Positions 12,660-25,400 of a stretch of DNA of 64,000 nucleotides are shown here, one piece after another. Under the pieces are notes generated by a model. The model saw nothing but the letters and a program-made list of their open reading frames with translations. It had not been told where the DNA came from and made no database searches. The first letter of the stretch is position 1. Each line of letters begins with the position of its first letter. A program made the position numbers and the translations under genes. The stretch covers positions 75,854,520 to 75,918,519 of the forward strand of contig NC_058339.1 of NCBI RefSeq assembly GCF_905475395.1, written 5' to 3'. The stretch is from Chrysoperla carnea (lineage: Eukaryota; Arthropoda; Insecta; Neuroptera; Chrysopidae).

Positions 12660-13315
12660 TTTCAATAAATTCGACACTTAAGCCATAGTCTTGTTTACCA
12701 AACTTGTTTACCAAACATACCTTTAATAATCCTTAAAAAAATAAGCAAAATGAGTCATGGAAATTTCACTTCATTATGGGCTCACGGTCTTCTTTAAGAT
12801 ATTCAGTATAAAAAAATATAAATAAGAAAAAAAATGGAATCTGTATCTTATGATTAATTTCACGGACTATTAATTTTCAGTACACAGATATTTGATGCCA
12901 ATTTTAATTTTTTTTTACTTTTTTTAAGATAAAATACCATAATTTTAATTTGATTAATGATTAATATATATTATCTGGTATTAATAATTACTTTTAATTT
13001 ATAGTTTTATATGATGTTAGGAAATAAATAAAAAGCTTGTATAGGTTTCAAGGTCACTTCGTTTTCGAAAAACAAATCTTCTATCATTATTCGTTTTTTT
13101 TTTTTTTTTCATAAAGTGCAGCTTAATATTTTAAAGTTTTCTAGTTTCGCATATTAGTTATGAATCTGTCATCAGCTTAGGGAATTTTCTTAGAGCGTAG
13201 AGAGTGAGAAAACCGTCAACGGGCACCAAAATATTCTCAGTGCCTAAAAAATGATCTTTTTTGGGATATAAAACTTTTAATCTATAATTTTCATAATATT
13301 TTGAATTTAATATCT
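12660..13315. other. Intergenic DNA, no gene seen
   Basis: AT-rich; homopolymer T run near 13093-13109. Nothing recognisable. Confidence 0.4.
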
Positions 13316-13318
13316 TTC

Positions 13319-13461
13319 TTAATTAGGATAAGAAATAAAATTTCCAATTTACTTTGCTTAGTCCACTTTTATTTTTTAATAGTTTAATGATTTAAAATAT
13401 TAAAAATAAAAGTGGGCTAAGCAAAGTAAATTGGAAATTTTATTTCTTATCCTAATTATGG
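13319..13461. repeat. Short foldback, ~57-bp arms
   Basis: Arm 1 (about 13319-13376) contains AATTAGGATAAGAAATAAAA and TGCTTAGTCCACTTTTATT. Arm 2 (about 13404-13460) is its near-perfect complement. The loop is about 27 bp. MITE-like, non-coding. Confidence 0.85.
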
Positions 13462-13939
13462 AGTTCCACAAAGTAAAGCTCTCTACAATTAATTATCTTT
13501 CTTAATATAAATATTAATCGAATATTCATTCTTAAAGTTGAAACTTAAAGTAAAGATCTTGAAGTTGTTTTTTAATTCTAAAAAATTGATTTGAATTTTA
13601 AATAATATATTACATTCTCATTTAAATATTTGGTTTTCAATTTCTTTCATTTTTCATAGTTTCGATAAATCAATTAATCGAGAAACATCCTACCTTTCTA
13701 GGATGGGTAATAAACTGCGAGTGTGCATTGTCCACCTTTGCTCACCCCCCTAGCTACGCCAAAGAAACCTGTTATAAAAAATATAAGACGTATAGCGATG
13801 ACTCGAATAGATAACAAAGATTTTTGATTGATGATTTTCTTGACGAAATATTGTGCAGTAAACATTCTCGTGAACTTTTTGAAAAGCCTACCACTCTCAA
13901 AATACTTAAAAGTAATGGTACAAAAATTTTTTATAATTT

Positions 13940-14395
13940 TCAATTTTTTATATTTTGAAAGTCACTCCAGATATCGAAAAATTTGATTCTTACTTTTTGT
14001 CTTATATTGTCAAGTTATAACATAATTCAACATCAAAATTGAAAACATACATTTTTTTAAATTTGGGTCCCCACTAACGTGCTCATACATCCTTAATTAC
14101 TTGGTCACAACGGTTTTTTTTTCAATAATTTAGGTTTTAACTTTAATTTAAATAGCTTTTCTTTTATTTTCCACTGGCAAGTTTAGAAGCAATCTATGAA
14201 AACATATCATTCATCTACCATTTTCCCATAAAACCAATGTTCAATATGCCTACTTTTAAAATCATTGATTTATTTAAATAATCCGACAACCCCCCTAAAA
14301 TTTTCAGAATTAATTTAGACTTAGTTCAACTTATATTAAAAAATCAAGTCTTTTATCCAAAATTGCCCTGGCGTGCGTACATCCTTAAATATGAA
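13940..14395 (+). repeat. Dispersed repeat family C, copy 2
   Basis: Starts with a CAGATATCGAAAAATTTGAT segment, then TTGTCAAGTTATAACA, the GGTCCCCACTAACGTGCTCA stretch and CCTTAATTA, and ends CCCTGGCGTGCGTACATCC. It aligns along its length with 41830-42285 and, inverted, with 10591-10870. The CTAGCTACGCCAAAG just upstream (13750-13764) resembles the hAT-like end at 11408. Confidence 0.8.
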
Positions 14396-15715
14396 GCTAC
14401 AAAAATTATTGATATCAAATAAACACCATATATATATGTAATACCTCAGTCTAACTTCCACAAAACTCAAGGTCGTAGATAATTTTTTTCTGACAAGTTA
14501 TAATTTAAGAACATTCATTATTTTATTACATTATTTATTTATAAATATTATTTAAAACTAACTATATATATATAATTGTTTATGTTACAATTTATTGTTT
14601 TTATATGTTTATTAACACACTGTTCAGGTTGTCTAGAAGACGACTTGAGAAGTAGATTATTATAATATTCATAAAAATAATTGGAACAAAAATATCTGTT
14701 GTATATGTGCGCTTAGATACAGAATGATCAACTTGGTCTTATATACATTGTTAATTTGAATTAAAATCAAAACGATATACGATATCAATATGATTTATTT
14801 TTAAAAGACAAACTTTTATTGTACCAAAAAGTAGAAAGTTACCACAGATATGAATTGTCATTTGATTTACATAAGCATGCGAAACTTCAGCTCAAACAAA
14901 AATCGGGAAGTGGATCAAATTTTCATTGCAATATTACAGGACATACAAGTGAAGTTAAATAAAAGCTTTTAAAATTCCATATAATATAATGTTTAACACA
15001 GGCATGGGCGAATGTGACTCAGAGAAGTCCCTCGGACTCTTCACTTAAAATACGAGTAAGACAGTGACAACCTAACCAGCGACAACCTAAAATACGAGTA
15101 AGACAGAGAGATATTTTTTTCTACCTATCTCATTACTATTAGAGAAACTCAGATAGGTAGAAGATTCGTATTCCCGTCTCGCTTCCTCCTCTATGAGCAA
15201 TGAGGATTTGGATAAAGAGACACAGAATAGAGTTTATGACACACAATAAAGTTATAACAATGGTGGCTTCGACTTAAAATTACTCGTCCATGACTGAGTC
15301 TAACATAAAAGATAATCCCATTGATATCTTACACCGTTTTGTTTTTTCAATTTGAAATTGTATAACTCTTATTTGATCATCCTTTACTATATAGAGACAC
15401 AGTAGATATAAACATATTATTATTTTAATAATATATGAATTCATCTAGGTCTTCTTCATCTTTTATTGTAATATGAGAAATATTCCATCCATCCATTCTT
15501 TTGGTACGTCCACAAACTATAATATTATGGTAGTTTTATTTAGGTCTTAATGTTTTTTAGTTAGTCCTATTTTCTACGAGAATATAAACTGATGCACTGT
15601 ATCGAAGTTCAACGGAGAGAAAATGTCTAGGTTTTTTAAAAGAGTTAAAAAATTTTTAATATTTTGCTTATAATAATTTTTTTAAACTTTTTTGACATGA
15701 TGTTGTTAAGTATAT
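14396..15715. other. Intergenic DNA, no gene seen
   Basis: AT-rich. At about 15050-15115 the phrase AAAATACGAGTAAGACAG is repeated within 45 bp. Nothing gene-like. Confidence 0.4.
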
Positions 15716-15718
15716 ATA

Positions 15719-15850
15719 CAGTGTGTCCCCGGATAGAGGTAACTATACTTGTAAATTTTCTTATTTTGCATTTTAAGAAAAAAAGTCATTTTTTATAAGA
15801 AGTTTTGCTTATTATGAAAAGTATGTAGGAATATTTAAAACTTCTAAATA
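15719..15850 (+). repeat. Dispersed repeat family E, copy 1
   Basis: CAGTGTGTCCCCGGATAGAG followed by GTAACTATACTTG and TTTTGCATTTTAAG is shared almost exactly with 38596-38700. The CAGTGTGTCC start resembles a DNA-transposon terminus. Only the first ~110 bp are shared. Confidence 0.8.
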
Positions 15851-15854
15851 ATGT

Positions 15855-16320
15855 ACAGGGTAGCCAAAAATTTGGTATCACCTTTTTTTTTGGGTAGACT
15901 ATCCTTCGTTTTTAAAAATTGACAAAATATTACTAAAAACAGTTACTCAAAATTAACAATTATGACTCTATACAAAATATCAAGAAGATCTTTCCAACTT
16001 TGACAATTCCATTCTTAATGAATGTTTATCCGAGAAAATAAATTTTCTTTTTAATTTTCTAAACTAGTCCACAAAAAAATACACCATCGAATAGTACATG
16101 TTAATTGATTTATTATATTACTTTCTTTCTTACTTTTTAGAGCTTTTGTTCAAATAGAAAATAATGCTATAATTAAAGTACACGGATCTTCTTGATATTT
16201 TGTATAGAGTCATAATTGTTAATTGCGAGTAACTTTTCTTAGTAACATTTCGCCAACTTATAGAAAAGAAGGGTAGTTTACCAAAAATAAAATAGTGATT
16301 CCAAATTTTTCAAAGAGAAA
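15855..16320. repeat. Foldback element, ~130-bp arms
   Basis: Arm 1 (about 15857-15990) contains TTTGGTATCACC, CAAAATATTACTAAAAACAG and GACTCTATACAAAATATCAA. Arm 2 (about 16180-16318) is the reverse complement, with moderate divergence. The loop of about 190 bp has no coding signal. Confidence 0.8.
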
Positions 16321-16767
16321 ATATTAAAGTAAAAAATACTTCGATAATTAATTTAAATTAAAAATAGATCACGTAATACATTCATTCATGTAACTATTCA
16401 TGTCTATTTACAGTAATAATAGATAAATCGATAATAGAATATTAAACAGATATTATACATTTACAGGAAACACACAAAATTTAACTAAAACCAATTTCTA
16501 TGACATCATACAAATTCAATAAAAATGTATTTTAAAAGAATGTCACGTATATTTTTTCTCATCGATTTTATTTTCAATATTGAAACAAATTTTAATTTTC
16601 ACTTGTGTGAGTACACATATGCTTTTAATTTAACGGGTCTTTATTTTTTGCATTTATTTAAAATTTTTATTGATTTATTTAAAAAAAAATTAAGTATTAA
16701 TTATGCATAACATGTTTTATTGTCACTTGTTAAAAAATGAATTTTTCTCATGGGTGAATATTATGAT

Positions 16768-17280
16768 TTTTTATACCATGTATATGTGAAATATATCAAA
16801 GAATATTAAGTTTAGTCCCAAAATTGTAACGCTTAAAAATACTGATGCTACGAATAAAATTTTGGTATAAGTGTTCATAGAATCACGTAATTAGTCCATT
16901 TCCGGTTGTCTGTCCGTCAATCCGTCCGTCCGTCCGTCTGTCTGCCTGTCTGTGAGTAAGCACAATAACTCAAAAACGAAAAGAGATATCAAGTTGTTTT
17001 TGTGGCGTGCTTAGGACGTAGAAAGTGAGGTCGAGTTCGTAAATGAGCAACATGGGTCAATCGGGTTTTGGGTCAACCCATTCTGTAAATCGTTAGAGAT
17101 AGAACAAAAGTTTAAATGTAAAAAATGTTTCTTATAAAAAAATAAACAACTTTTGTTTGAAACATTTTTTTGTAAACATCACTGTTTACCCACTGTATGT
17201 ATTAATATGGGATTTTCATATGTATTAATATGGGAATATCAGTTATTAATATGGGAACATCACTGTTTACGCGTGAAGTC
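16768..17280 (+). repeat. Dispersed repeat family A, copy 2
   Basis: Same landmarks as the other copies: ATACCATGTATATGTGAAAT, TAAGTTTAGTCCCAAA, the GTCCGTCCGTCCGTCTGTCT run, ATAACTCAAAAACGAAAAGA, CGTTAGAGATAGAACAAAAG and CATCACTGTTTACCC. A private triplication of TATTAATATGGGA occurs at about 17200-17260. Confidence 0.85.
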
Positions 17281-17569
17281 ACCTTAGGTTGGAATATTAT
17301 ATAATATATACGAAATGTGTGTATTCGTTTCACTTGTTTTTAATAAATTCGAAAAGTTTAAAAAACCAACATATTTATGATTTTCAAAAAGTTTAATCAC
17401 CCAACCGTGATGAATCCCTTTGCGTGGAATAATATAACAAACGTTCTTAGTCGGTTCTTATGGAGCACGTAAGAACGTTCGCCGACTCACTTCCGCATAA
17501 CACTGTGAATGTGTGTGTACAACACATAGTTAGACAATTCATAAGTCTATCCCACTTGCACTTATCTCC

Positions 17570-17772
17570 AAAGCTTAGTCCTAATTTGCGTCTTCACGGG
17601 AAAACAGTGATGTTTACGAAAAAATGTTTATCTCTCTGGTCTATCTCAAACGGCTTACAAGACAGGCGGCAGACAATCGGAAATTTTGGTAGCATCAATA
17701 TTTTGAAGCGTTACAAACTTGGGACTAAACTTAGTATAACTTGATATATTTCATATATACATGGTATAAAAA
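17570..17772 (-). repeat. Dispersed repeat family A, copy 3 (internally deleted)
   Basis: Runs from TAATTTGCGTCTTCACGGG through TCTATCTCAAACGGCTTACA, then jumps to CGGAAATTTTGGTAGCATCA and GTATAACTTGATATATTTC, ending ATACATGGTATAAAAATT. The poly-GACG part is deleted. The open frame at 17460-17744 is made of this repeat and is not a gene. Confidence 0.8.
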
Positions 17773-18071
17773 TTATCGTTTTTCATTGAAAAATAGCATA
17801 TTTTATATATTCTCATAATTCAGAAATTGAAGATGCACGCAGAGCATATGGTTAGCATAAATGGTCCTTATGGTATCTATCAGAGCACACAATATGTTCT
17901 TAAAAACTATAAATTATTTATTTAATAATTTCAAATAATTTTATTTCCTGATATAGAAATATTAATACATATATTCTTAATTCATAAATATATAGTTTCT
18001 TCAAAAATATTAACACATTATTTTAAAAATTGTCATTATTTTCGTAATTTAATTATCTTTCTGAAAATAAT

Positions 18072-18375
18072 TTCGATTGATTAACAGATCGGTGTAGTTA
18101 CCTATATTGACTTGCCTGTTCATGGTATGAACAAATCTACACCGATCTGTTAAGCAATCGAAATTGGTTTAAGAAGAAGGTATTTTAATTACAAAAACAA
18201 CGGTATAGACGTGCCCGAAAAAAAATCGTTCATGGAAAAAATTGATTAAAATTAATTTAATGAAAAGTAGCCATGTACACTTTTCGATTGAAAAACTATG
18301 ATAGAAGTGTTTAAAAATCAATAAAATTTCATAAAAAATATGTCTCATCTGGTTATCAGATGGTAAAAGATCGAC
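18072..18375 (+). repeat. Family D copy with internal hairpin
   Basis: A 25-bp inverted repeat (TTAACAGATCGGTGTAG at about 18082 and CTACACCGATCTGTTAA at 18137) opens a copy of the family found at 5790-6045 and, inverted, at 45670-45900. It shares GCCATGTACACTTTTCGATT and ATATGTCTCATCTGGTTATC. Confidence 0.75.
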
Positions 18376-19050
18376 CTTATACCGTCTCTTGTACTATTAG
18401 AATAGCTCCTTCTTAGCCCACTTTTTAGAATATAAGAATCTTACATCTTTAAATTCATTGTGTTTGAACCTTGCGAACTGCAAATCAATGGTCTGTGAAA
18501 AGTGCCAAACCTTGACTTATCACTTGTGTATCACCTTACTACTGAAAAACTGTCTTCTCGCGAGACCGATATTTTTATCGACAAACAAAGGAAATTGAGA
18601 CTAAACCGTTAAAAAAATAACCAAGATTATTTAGAGTTCATATCGTTCGATACGAAACTGTATAAATTCCAGAAACTCATTCTTTAAAAACCTACAGAAA
18701 CTAATATTTTATAATTTTTTGACCACGAGGCCAAGAGGAACCCCTAAAAGAAATTATTAATTAATCAAATTGATTAATTGTATTATGTTTTAAGATTTTA
18801 TACTTTTTCGCTAAAAAAGCTACATAGAATTAATTAAAATAATGAAATCATGTTGGTATTTCTGAATGACCTCTAGATGTTATTTATAAATAGACATCCA
18901 TTACCTATACTAATCAAATCTGTTTAATGATTTTATTACGAGTGTGGTTTGACAAGTTCCATTACCTGTGCGAACTATTTGTTGATTGAAATATTCAATT
19001 CTAATTGAACTTGTAAAGATTTTAACTTATTGTTTAAGACAATTGGTAAC
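18376..19050. other. Intergenic DNA, no gene seen
   Basis: AT-rich; nothing recognisable on either strand. Confidence 0.4.
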
Positions 19051-19054
19051 TTTT

Positions 19055-19475
19055 CCATTTTAAGGTATTTTGATACCAAAAAAATGAAAATGGTTCGAAT
19101 GAAATAAAATTTTATTTACCAATTAATCAACCTTTTATTCGTCTTTTTTGAAAAATTCATATCGATTCTCTGTACGGTTTATGAGAAATTAACTATCCAA
19201 GTCAGTGTTTTTACCAAAAAAAGTTTTTCATTTTTATGCACAGTAATTTTGGTATGATTAAAAAGCTTAAACTTGAGGAAATATAACTGATAAATGTTTT
19301 TTATGTAAATGGTAATATTTTTAAAAGCACTTATTTTTCATATACCATCATGTAAAAAGAGCTGTTTTTAACAATTAATTTCTTGTGAACCGTACAAACA
19401 ATCGACTTGTTTGGATACTCATTAATTGACACACAAAATTTTAGTTTTTTGGTAAAACTTTCGTTTTGGTATCGT
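19055..19475. repeat. Degenerate foldback element
   Basis: Inner matches are GTACGGTTTATGAGAAATTA (about 19173) against TAATTTCTTGTGAACCGTAC (about 19377). Outer matches are a GGTATTTTGATACC segment near 19064 against a TTTTGGTATCGTTACC segment near 19463. Arms are strongly diverged, so this is an old element. Confidence 0.5.
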
Positions 19476-19479
19476 TACC

Positions 19480-21100
19480 ACGATTAAAATTCTTAATAAA
19501 ACAAGCTGTTACTGTGATTTCGATCCTTATAGTCCACATCATCAGCTTCTCGGATGATGAAACTAACTTTCCATAACTACCTGTAACACTATACAATATT
19601 AATAATTTTATTGCAAAAAAGATGTGTCTTAGAGACTAAACACCCAGTATTTGCAAAAATAATTTTTGAATTGAAAAATTCTTTAGCTGCGTTGAGCGAT
19701 TTTATTATATGTAATAGTTTTTTATAATGGAGTAAAAATTTTAGTTTGGTGGAAACCATGGTCTGGCTTGGAAACGACATGCATATTTTGGGACATACAT
19801 ATGTGTCACGATCGATCTCTGAAGTTCAGCAACATTAGGTACAAACAATCAGTACTTGGATGAAAGACCGTTTGAGAATATTATTTGCTGATTCCTTTTT
19901 ATTATGTATAACAGTTTTTTATACCCATTGTATATGTATAAAAATTTAGCTTCCGTATGTTTATGACCAAGAGTGTTTGTTGCATTTATACCCAAAAGTG
20001 TTTATATATACTTTGCATCCCGAAATTCTCACGGGAACGAATATTTAAATAGAACTAACAGCGAAATTTTGTCGGGTTTAGCTGTATGTTAATAATTTGA
20101 GTTTTTAAATTATGCAATTTTAATTATTCATACTATGTATTATAAATTTATAAATTCAAAAAAACACAGTTATCCCAAAATTTTAAGTTATTACTTTTGT
20201 CGACAAACTCCCTATTACTGCCTATCATTTTTTTAAATATTATTATACAAAATAAATGAGTCAATTATCGTAAATATTAGTTTTAAAGCAAAAAATGACC
20301 AGAACACAAATTATTGTTTAATTAATTTGCTACAACTTTACTAATTATAAAATTTTTCAGTTTCTTCATATTAACAGGAAAATTGCAAGTCTTATTTTTT
20401 CCCCTCCCAAACGCTCCATTTTTACGCGCTGCTTTAACTAGTCTTTCCAGCACACCTTGATGTAATAATGTATTAATTGATGCAAATCTTAGACCATTAA
20501 GTTACATAGACTGAGCGTCAAACGATTTTAAGCGTGCCAACATCTGAGGCCATTGTTTAGGGCAAATCCATCATGGGGTGGTGTTGAAGTGTCAAAACAA
20601 AGTGTTGTTGTCATACTTGCCATTGTAGATTCGTAAGAAAAATGCAAAGTGATTTTTTAAAGTTAAAAAGCGAAAAAGTTCAGTGAAATCACGATGTTTT
20701 ATGAAAATTTGACATTAAATGTTAGTTTTTTTGATAAATATCCCTATTTTCAATGTATATTTTTGACAAATGTCCCTATTTTCTTTTGATAATTGTATTT
20801 TTTTAAAAGTCCCTAGCTGACCCAAGCAATTACCTCAGATGATGGCACACCTCTCACGGTACGATAAGATAGGCGATGCTAGATCTAGGTACTATAATGT
20901 CAATGGTGCAAATCTAAAAACGGTATAACTTTTAATTCACGATAAATCGTAAAAGAAAAAATGTTTACGAACGAACGAGTATATTGTCCTAACTATGAAA
21001 CGTAAAAATGTTTTGAAAATTTCGATTATGGTATTTCGAGTCCAGTTATTAAAAAATCATTGTCTCAATTTACGATTAAAAATTTCATGTAAAATTTAGT
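19480..21100. other. Intergenic DNA; 5' flank of the 228-aa gene
   Basis: No supportable gene. Since the coding exon at 21129 starts right at a splice acceptor, a non-coding first exon and promoter of that gene probably lie in this stretch, but I cannot place them. Confidence 0.4.
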
Positions 21101-21128
21101 TTTAATTTCTGTTTTCTTTATTTTTCAG

Positions 21129-21815
21129 ATGCAGTTTTCCTGGAAAAATTTTCATGTAATGTCTTTCATATTAATTACACAAACAATCCTCAATAATGGA
21201 TCACCAATTAAAGATACTTCAGACATAGACGAAGCAGATGTAAAAAAAGTATCCAGTAGAAAACCAAAAGCCATAAATTTATATGATTTTTTATCGCAAG
21301 GTGGATTAAATGGTCCAATTGTAGATCCATCCGATTACTATAGTTACGATGACACCGACAATGAAGTTTTAAGTCGTGCCAACGGTCCTGGTTACTCGAA
21401 TAATCCACGACGTCATATTAACTCCCCAATTTATTACATCCGTTTACCCCCAGCACCATATATGTACGTTTCTGGTTTGGGTTATGTATCTCATCCACCA
21501 TCGGTATCTCCACTAGGTCCAACAACGAATTCTTTCATAAATTTACCTATAAGTTTTGTTTCAAATGGTAAACCATCAAATGTGTACCAATGGTCCGAAG
21601 GATATCGACCACCATCAATGGTCAAGCCTACAACAACGACTACATCTACAACAACCACACCAAAACCGTATCTTTATGCACCAAAACCCGATTCAACAAT
21701 ACATCGTTTACCGGGACAATATGTATTTAATGGGAAGCCACAGGATAATATTGTTGTGTTACGGGACTCGTATAATTCATTATATGCGGATGCGTTACAA
21801 AATTTCTATCCTTAA
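21129..21815 (+). CDS. Secreted Pro/Tyr/Thr-rich protein, 228 aa, unknown function
   Basis: A single 228-codon frame that starts exactly after a strong acceptor (T-rich tract ending TTTTTCAG at 21121-21128), so the first exon must be untranslated. Residues 1 to about 25 form a signal peptide with a hydrophobic core (VMSFILITQTIL) ending near a GSP. The mature part is rich in Pro, Tyr, Ser and Asn, has no evident globular domain and no cysteine pattern, and carries a low-complexity Thr tract ending TPKP near residues 168-179. A short motif, F/Y-V-x-NGKPxxN, occurs twice, near residues 145 and 200. Such composition is common in insect cuticle, chorion or secreted matrix proteins, but I do not recognise the family and assign no function. 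Codon use and the long open frame against an AT-rich background make the gene itself convincing. Confidence 0.85.
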   Translation: MQFSWKNFHVMSFILITQTILNNGSPIKDTSDIDEADVKKVSSRKPKAINLYDFLSQGGLNGPIVDPSDYYSYDDTDNEVLSRANGPGYSNNPRRHINSPIYYIRLPPAPYMYVSGLGYVSHPPSVSPLGPTTNSFINLPISFVSNGKPSNVYQWSEGYRPPSMVKPTTTTTSTTTTPKPYLYAPKPDSTIHRLPGQYVFNGKPQDNIVVLRDSYNSLYADALQNFYP

Positions 21816-21894
21816 AAATAAGTCTGATAATTAGATGGGGCAGAATTCAAATGGAAATCGATTCTCAGAAAATTTAATTTTTTCAAATAATTGA

Positions 21895-22440
21895 AAATGT
21901 AGTAATACGTCAGCAAAATCTTACAAACGCGATGTAAGGCTGCTTTTCTTTATGTTATTTGGACCCCTTAGAGCCTTTTCGGACTTTTTTCAATTTTTAC
22001 AGTTCAACTCAAAAACTATGATTTGACATTAGTTGCTACTATTATTTTGCTCCGTATGTCTAATAGTTTTTGGGATATAAAAATTAATATGGTTATCAGA
22101 TATGTTAAAATTTTAAGTTTTGTTTATTTTAAACTGTTAGAGATAGAACAAAAGTGTAAATGTAAATGTAATGTTCCTTATAAAAAAATAAACAACTTTT
22201 GTTTGAAACAATTTTTAGTAAACATCATTGTTTTCTCATGAGGGGGCAAATTAGAACAAAATTTTAGGGGAGTGTGAAACTATGTTTTGCAAGCAAAAAA
22301 AATTGTGCTACCTGCATTAGGTTAAAAACTGAAAAAAGTCAAAAATTTACATAACGTAGTTTCACATCCTAAGGTTTCCAAATAACATACCAAAAAAGGA
22401 GCTTTACATCGCGTTTTGCGATTATAATGCTGAAGTTGAC
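21895..22440. repeat. Degenerate foldback just 3' of the 228-aa gene
   Basis: The segment near 21932-21962 (CGCGATGTAAGGCTGCTTTT, then TATGTTATTTGGA) pairs with 22378-22418 (TCCAAATAACATACC, then GAGCTTTACATCGCG). A family A fragment lies inside the loop. Confidence 0.6.
22138..22245 (+). repeat. Dispersed repeat family A, copy 4 (fragment)
   Basis: Short piece running from GTTAGAGATAGAACAAAAG to GTAAACATCATTGTTTTCTC, nested in the foldback above. Confidence 0.8.
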
Positions 22441-25400
22441 TGGCGTATAAAATATTGTTTTCAATATCGAAAATTTAATAGTTTTAACAAAATTATATTT
22501 CCATTTAAATTCTGCAAAGTTCTAGATATATTTTTCCTATGAAGTTTAAATCACTGTGAATTCCATATTAATGCTAGAAATGCTAGAAAATTATAACAAA
22601 TTCTAAACATTTGAACATAGAAAGTGGAAATTGTAAATCCAATTAGAAAAAATAAAATTATAAAAAATATACAAAAAAATTAATTAATACTGGTATTTAC
22701 TATGTAAATACAACATATTAAAAAAATTATTATAGAAAAAAATTAAAAAAAAAAAGTCTGAACGACAGAGAAAATGGGACATAATATCATAAATTTAAAA
22801 AAATCATTTCAAACACAATTAACAGAAACTAAATTTTTCTTAATTTATTTCATTTTTACCCCAACTTTGTCAAATGAGGTATCGTTAGAAGCGTCTTGTT
22901 TGGCCGCTGATAGGCTATACGGCGTAACATTAAATTGAATATGGCGCCCTCTAGAGGACATAAAGCTATGATCGAAAAACAAATATCGATTTAATGGTAA
23001 AGTGTTTGTTATCAAATTAATGGGCGTAATTAGCACTTTTCAAAAATATATATATATCGTTATACTTAATCACGAAATTATTATCGGAAAATAGTTTAAA
23101 AGGAAAAGAGGTTCCCCGACTGTAATGACGATTTTACTTATCATAACAATTTCAGATGAAAATATTTTCTTGTTTTCATATTTTTATGAGCGCGGTTCTG
23201 TACTTGTCGGGGTTTTAGTTTTCAAACTTTATTTTATGTGGAAGAATTATAGAAACAAGTCAATTTTTATTAGATTTTGTGTTAGAATTCGACAAATTCG
23301 ACATGTGTCTATGTAAGATTTTACGCATTCTGTAAAACCAAAATTTAAATTAATTATTAATATATTCAGTGAATGAAACTATTCGTAGTTTTTCTCACGA
23401 CTTATCATTAATTAATTGATTTTATTTAAAGATTTTTGTCTCATTTTCTATATCTTTCAGATAAGTTACATAAATGTATTTAATTAATTTAATTTAAACA
23501 AAATGTATAAATTTATAAATAAATTATTATTGTAATAATATTCTATATACAAGTACACCCGTAGACAAAGAAACCAGCCACTAAACTCTCAGTAAAAAGG
23601 TCATAGCAACACTTTAAGTTAATTGTTCTTTATAAAAAAATCTATCAATGCAACTACTGTCAATTCAAACAAAATAATTACTTAACTGATAAGAAATTAA
23701 AGATTTCGAAAGAATATATTGGGTAGCGCTATAAACCACGTGGCTCAATTCCACCCTCTTTGGAACCCCTGAACTTTATTGCCATTCCCCTGCCGTAGGC
23801 CAGCGTAGCTTTTAAAATTATCTTCCCTCCTACGTACCAAGCTACGTGCCACATCTCAGTTTGATCATTCAATACTCATAGTGTTTCGATTTCTTTGTCT
23901 ATAAGTGTATCTTAAAATTATAATAAATGGTTATTATTTGCTATTTAATTTGAAATTAAACTGCCTAATTATGTTGTAAATTTATAATAATAATTTAAAA
24001 AACCTTTTCAAATTCAATTTAATTAATTTACTCACAAAATTGATCGAAAAACGTTCATAAAATTATTTGTCCATAAAAAATTGATTTTGAATTTTTGTTT
24101 TTATTATTAATTAACATAATTAATTGTTAAATAATTCCGTCCAAAAGTTTATAATGCCTTTGAAGATATTTTTGGTAAATTGTATTAAAAAAAGACAGCT
24201 TTGATAAGACACTTAATATAAGAATAAATTTAATATTTTATAATTTTTTTTTTTTTTGTTATTTATTAATTATTTTTTATTTCAATAAAATTTTTATTTA
24301 TTTATATAATTGCTGGTGTCTTTTTTATTCGAATAATTAACCAAGCACGAATGCAGAGAAGAGCAATTAGGACTAAAATCTTACACGAATTTTGGAGCGA
24401 TATCCCCGAAAAATGAAAAAGATTTTTCTGTTCTTTCGAAAAGTACCTAAATACATACTTGAATGAAAGAGCAATTTTCATCTTTAGGGATGGACTAAAA
24501 ATTAATTTGGTGTTGACTTAAATGAAGTAACACTTGCAGACTTTGCGCTATCCTCGTTTTTACTTTCAATTGGCTGAACACTTTAAAAACGCAGAAAATT
24601 TCCATGATTCCCTAGAAAATCAACAAAATTATTAATTGAATTAATTCAATTATTGAATCGAGTTTAGTCATTACACCACTTTCTATAGTAAAGAATTTCT
24701 AAATTTTAGGTTAAAATTACGGAAATTACAAAAGGGTTTTACTATTAGTAGGAATTACCAATTTTTAATAATAGGTTAAGAAATACCAAGGTTACAGGAA
24801 ATACTTATTCGAGCTGAATACAGAGTGTCCATCATTCTTTATAGCATAAATAACATATTTCTCAGAAGCAATCAAAATTTCTTACTTTTAATAATTTTAG
24901 AACTACTTGCCCCAAGAAACCCTTTTATGATAGACTGATAGGTCAGATAAACATATTTTTCTAGGACATCGAATTCAAGTTAAAAATTAATTATCATTTC
25001 GTTATTTGATCTGACGTATGGAATTATATATAGGTAAGTGTCTTGACTCATGCGATCGTCCCGTAAAGAAACCACAAATCTCGGATCATTTGAAGCTATT
25101 TTAGAAACATATTATTGATTAAAGTTGGACAGATTTGAACTCTGGGAGGTGGTCAAAGAATAAATGCTGCAAGTATGCTAGTCTTTTCATGGAAAAGCTG
25201 TGTAATAGTCCCATCAATTTAGGTGAAATTCCATACGATTTACTGTGGGAACAGCTATGCTCATTTTTAGTTTTTTATCTGTAGAATAAGAATTTTCATA
25301 TGCGTACTTTTTACTCGAAAACCATGAATTTTAGAGAAAAAATAAATCAGTTCAAAGTTATCGAGTGTAAAATTTCCGTTCGATTTGTGTATATAAACTA

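Noticed and set aside
16768-17280. Regular GTCC repeats considered as a CRISPR-like or satellite array
   Set aside because: Only a short micro-run inside a dispersed repeat; no spacers, and the context is eukaryotic.
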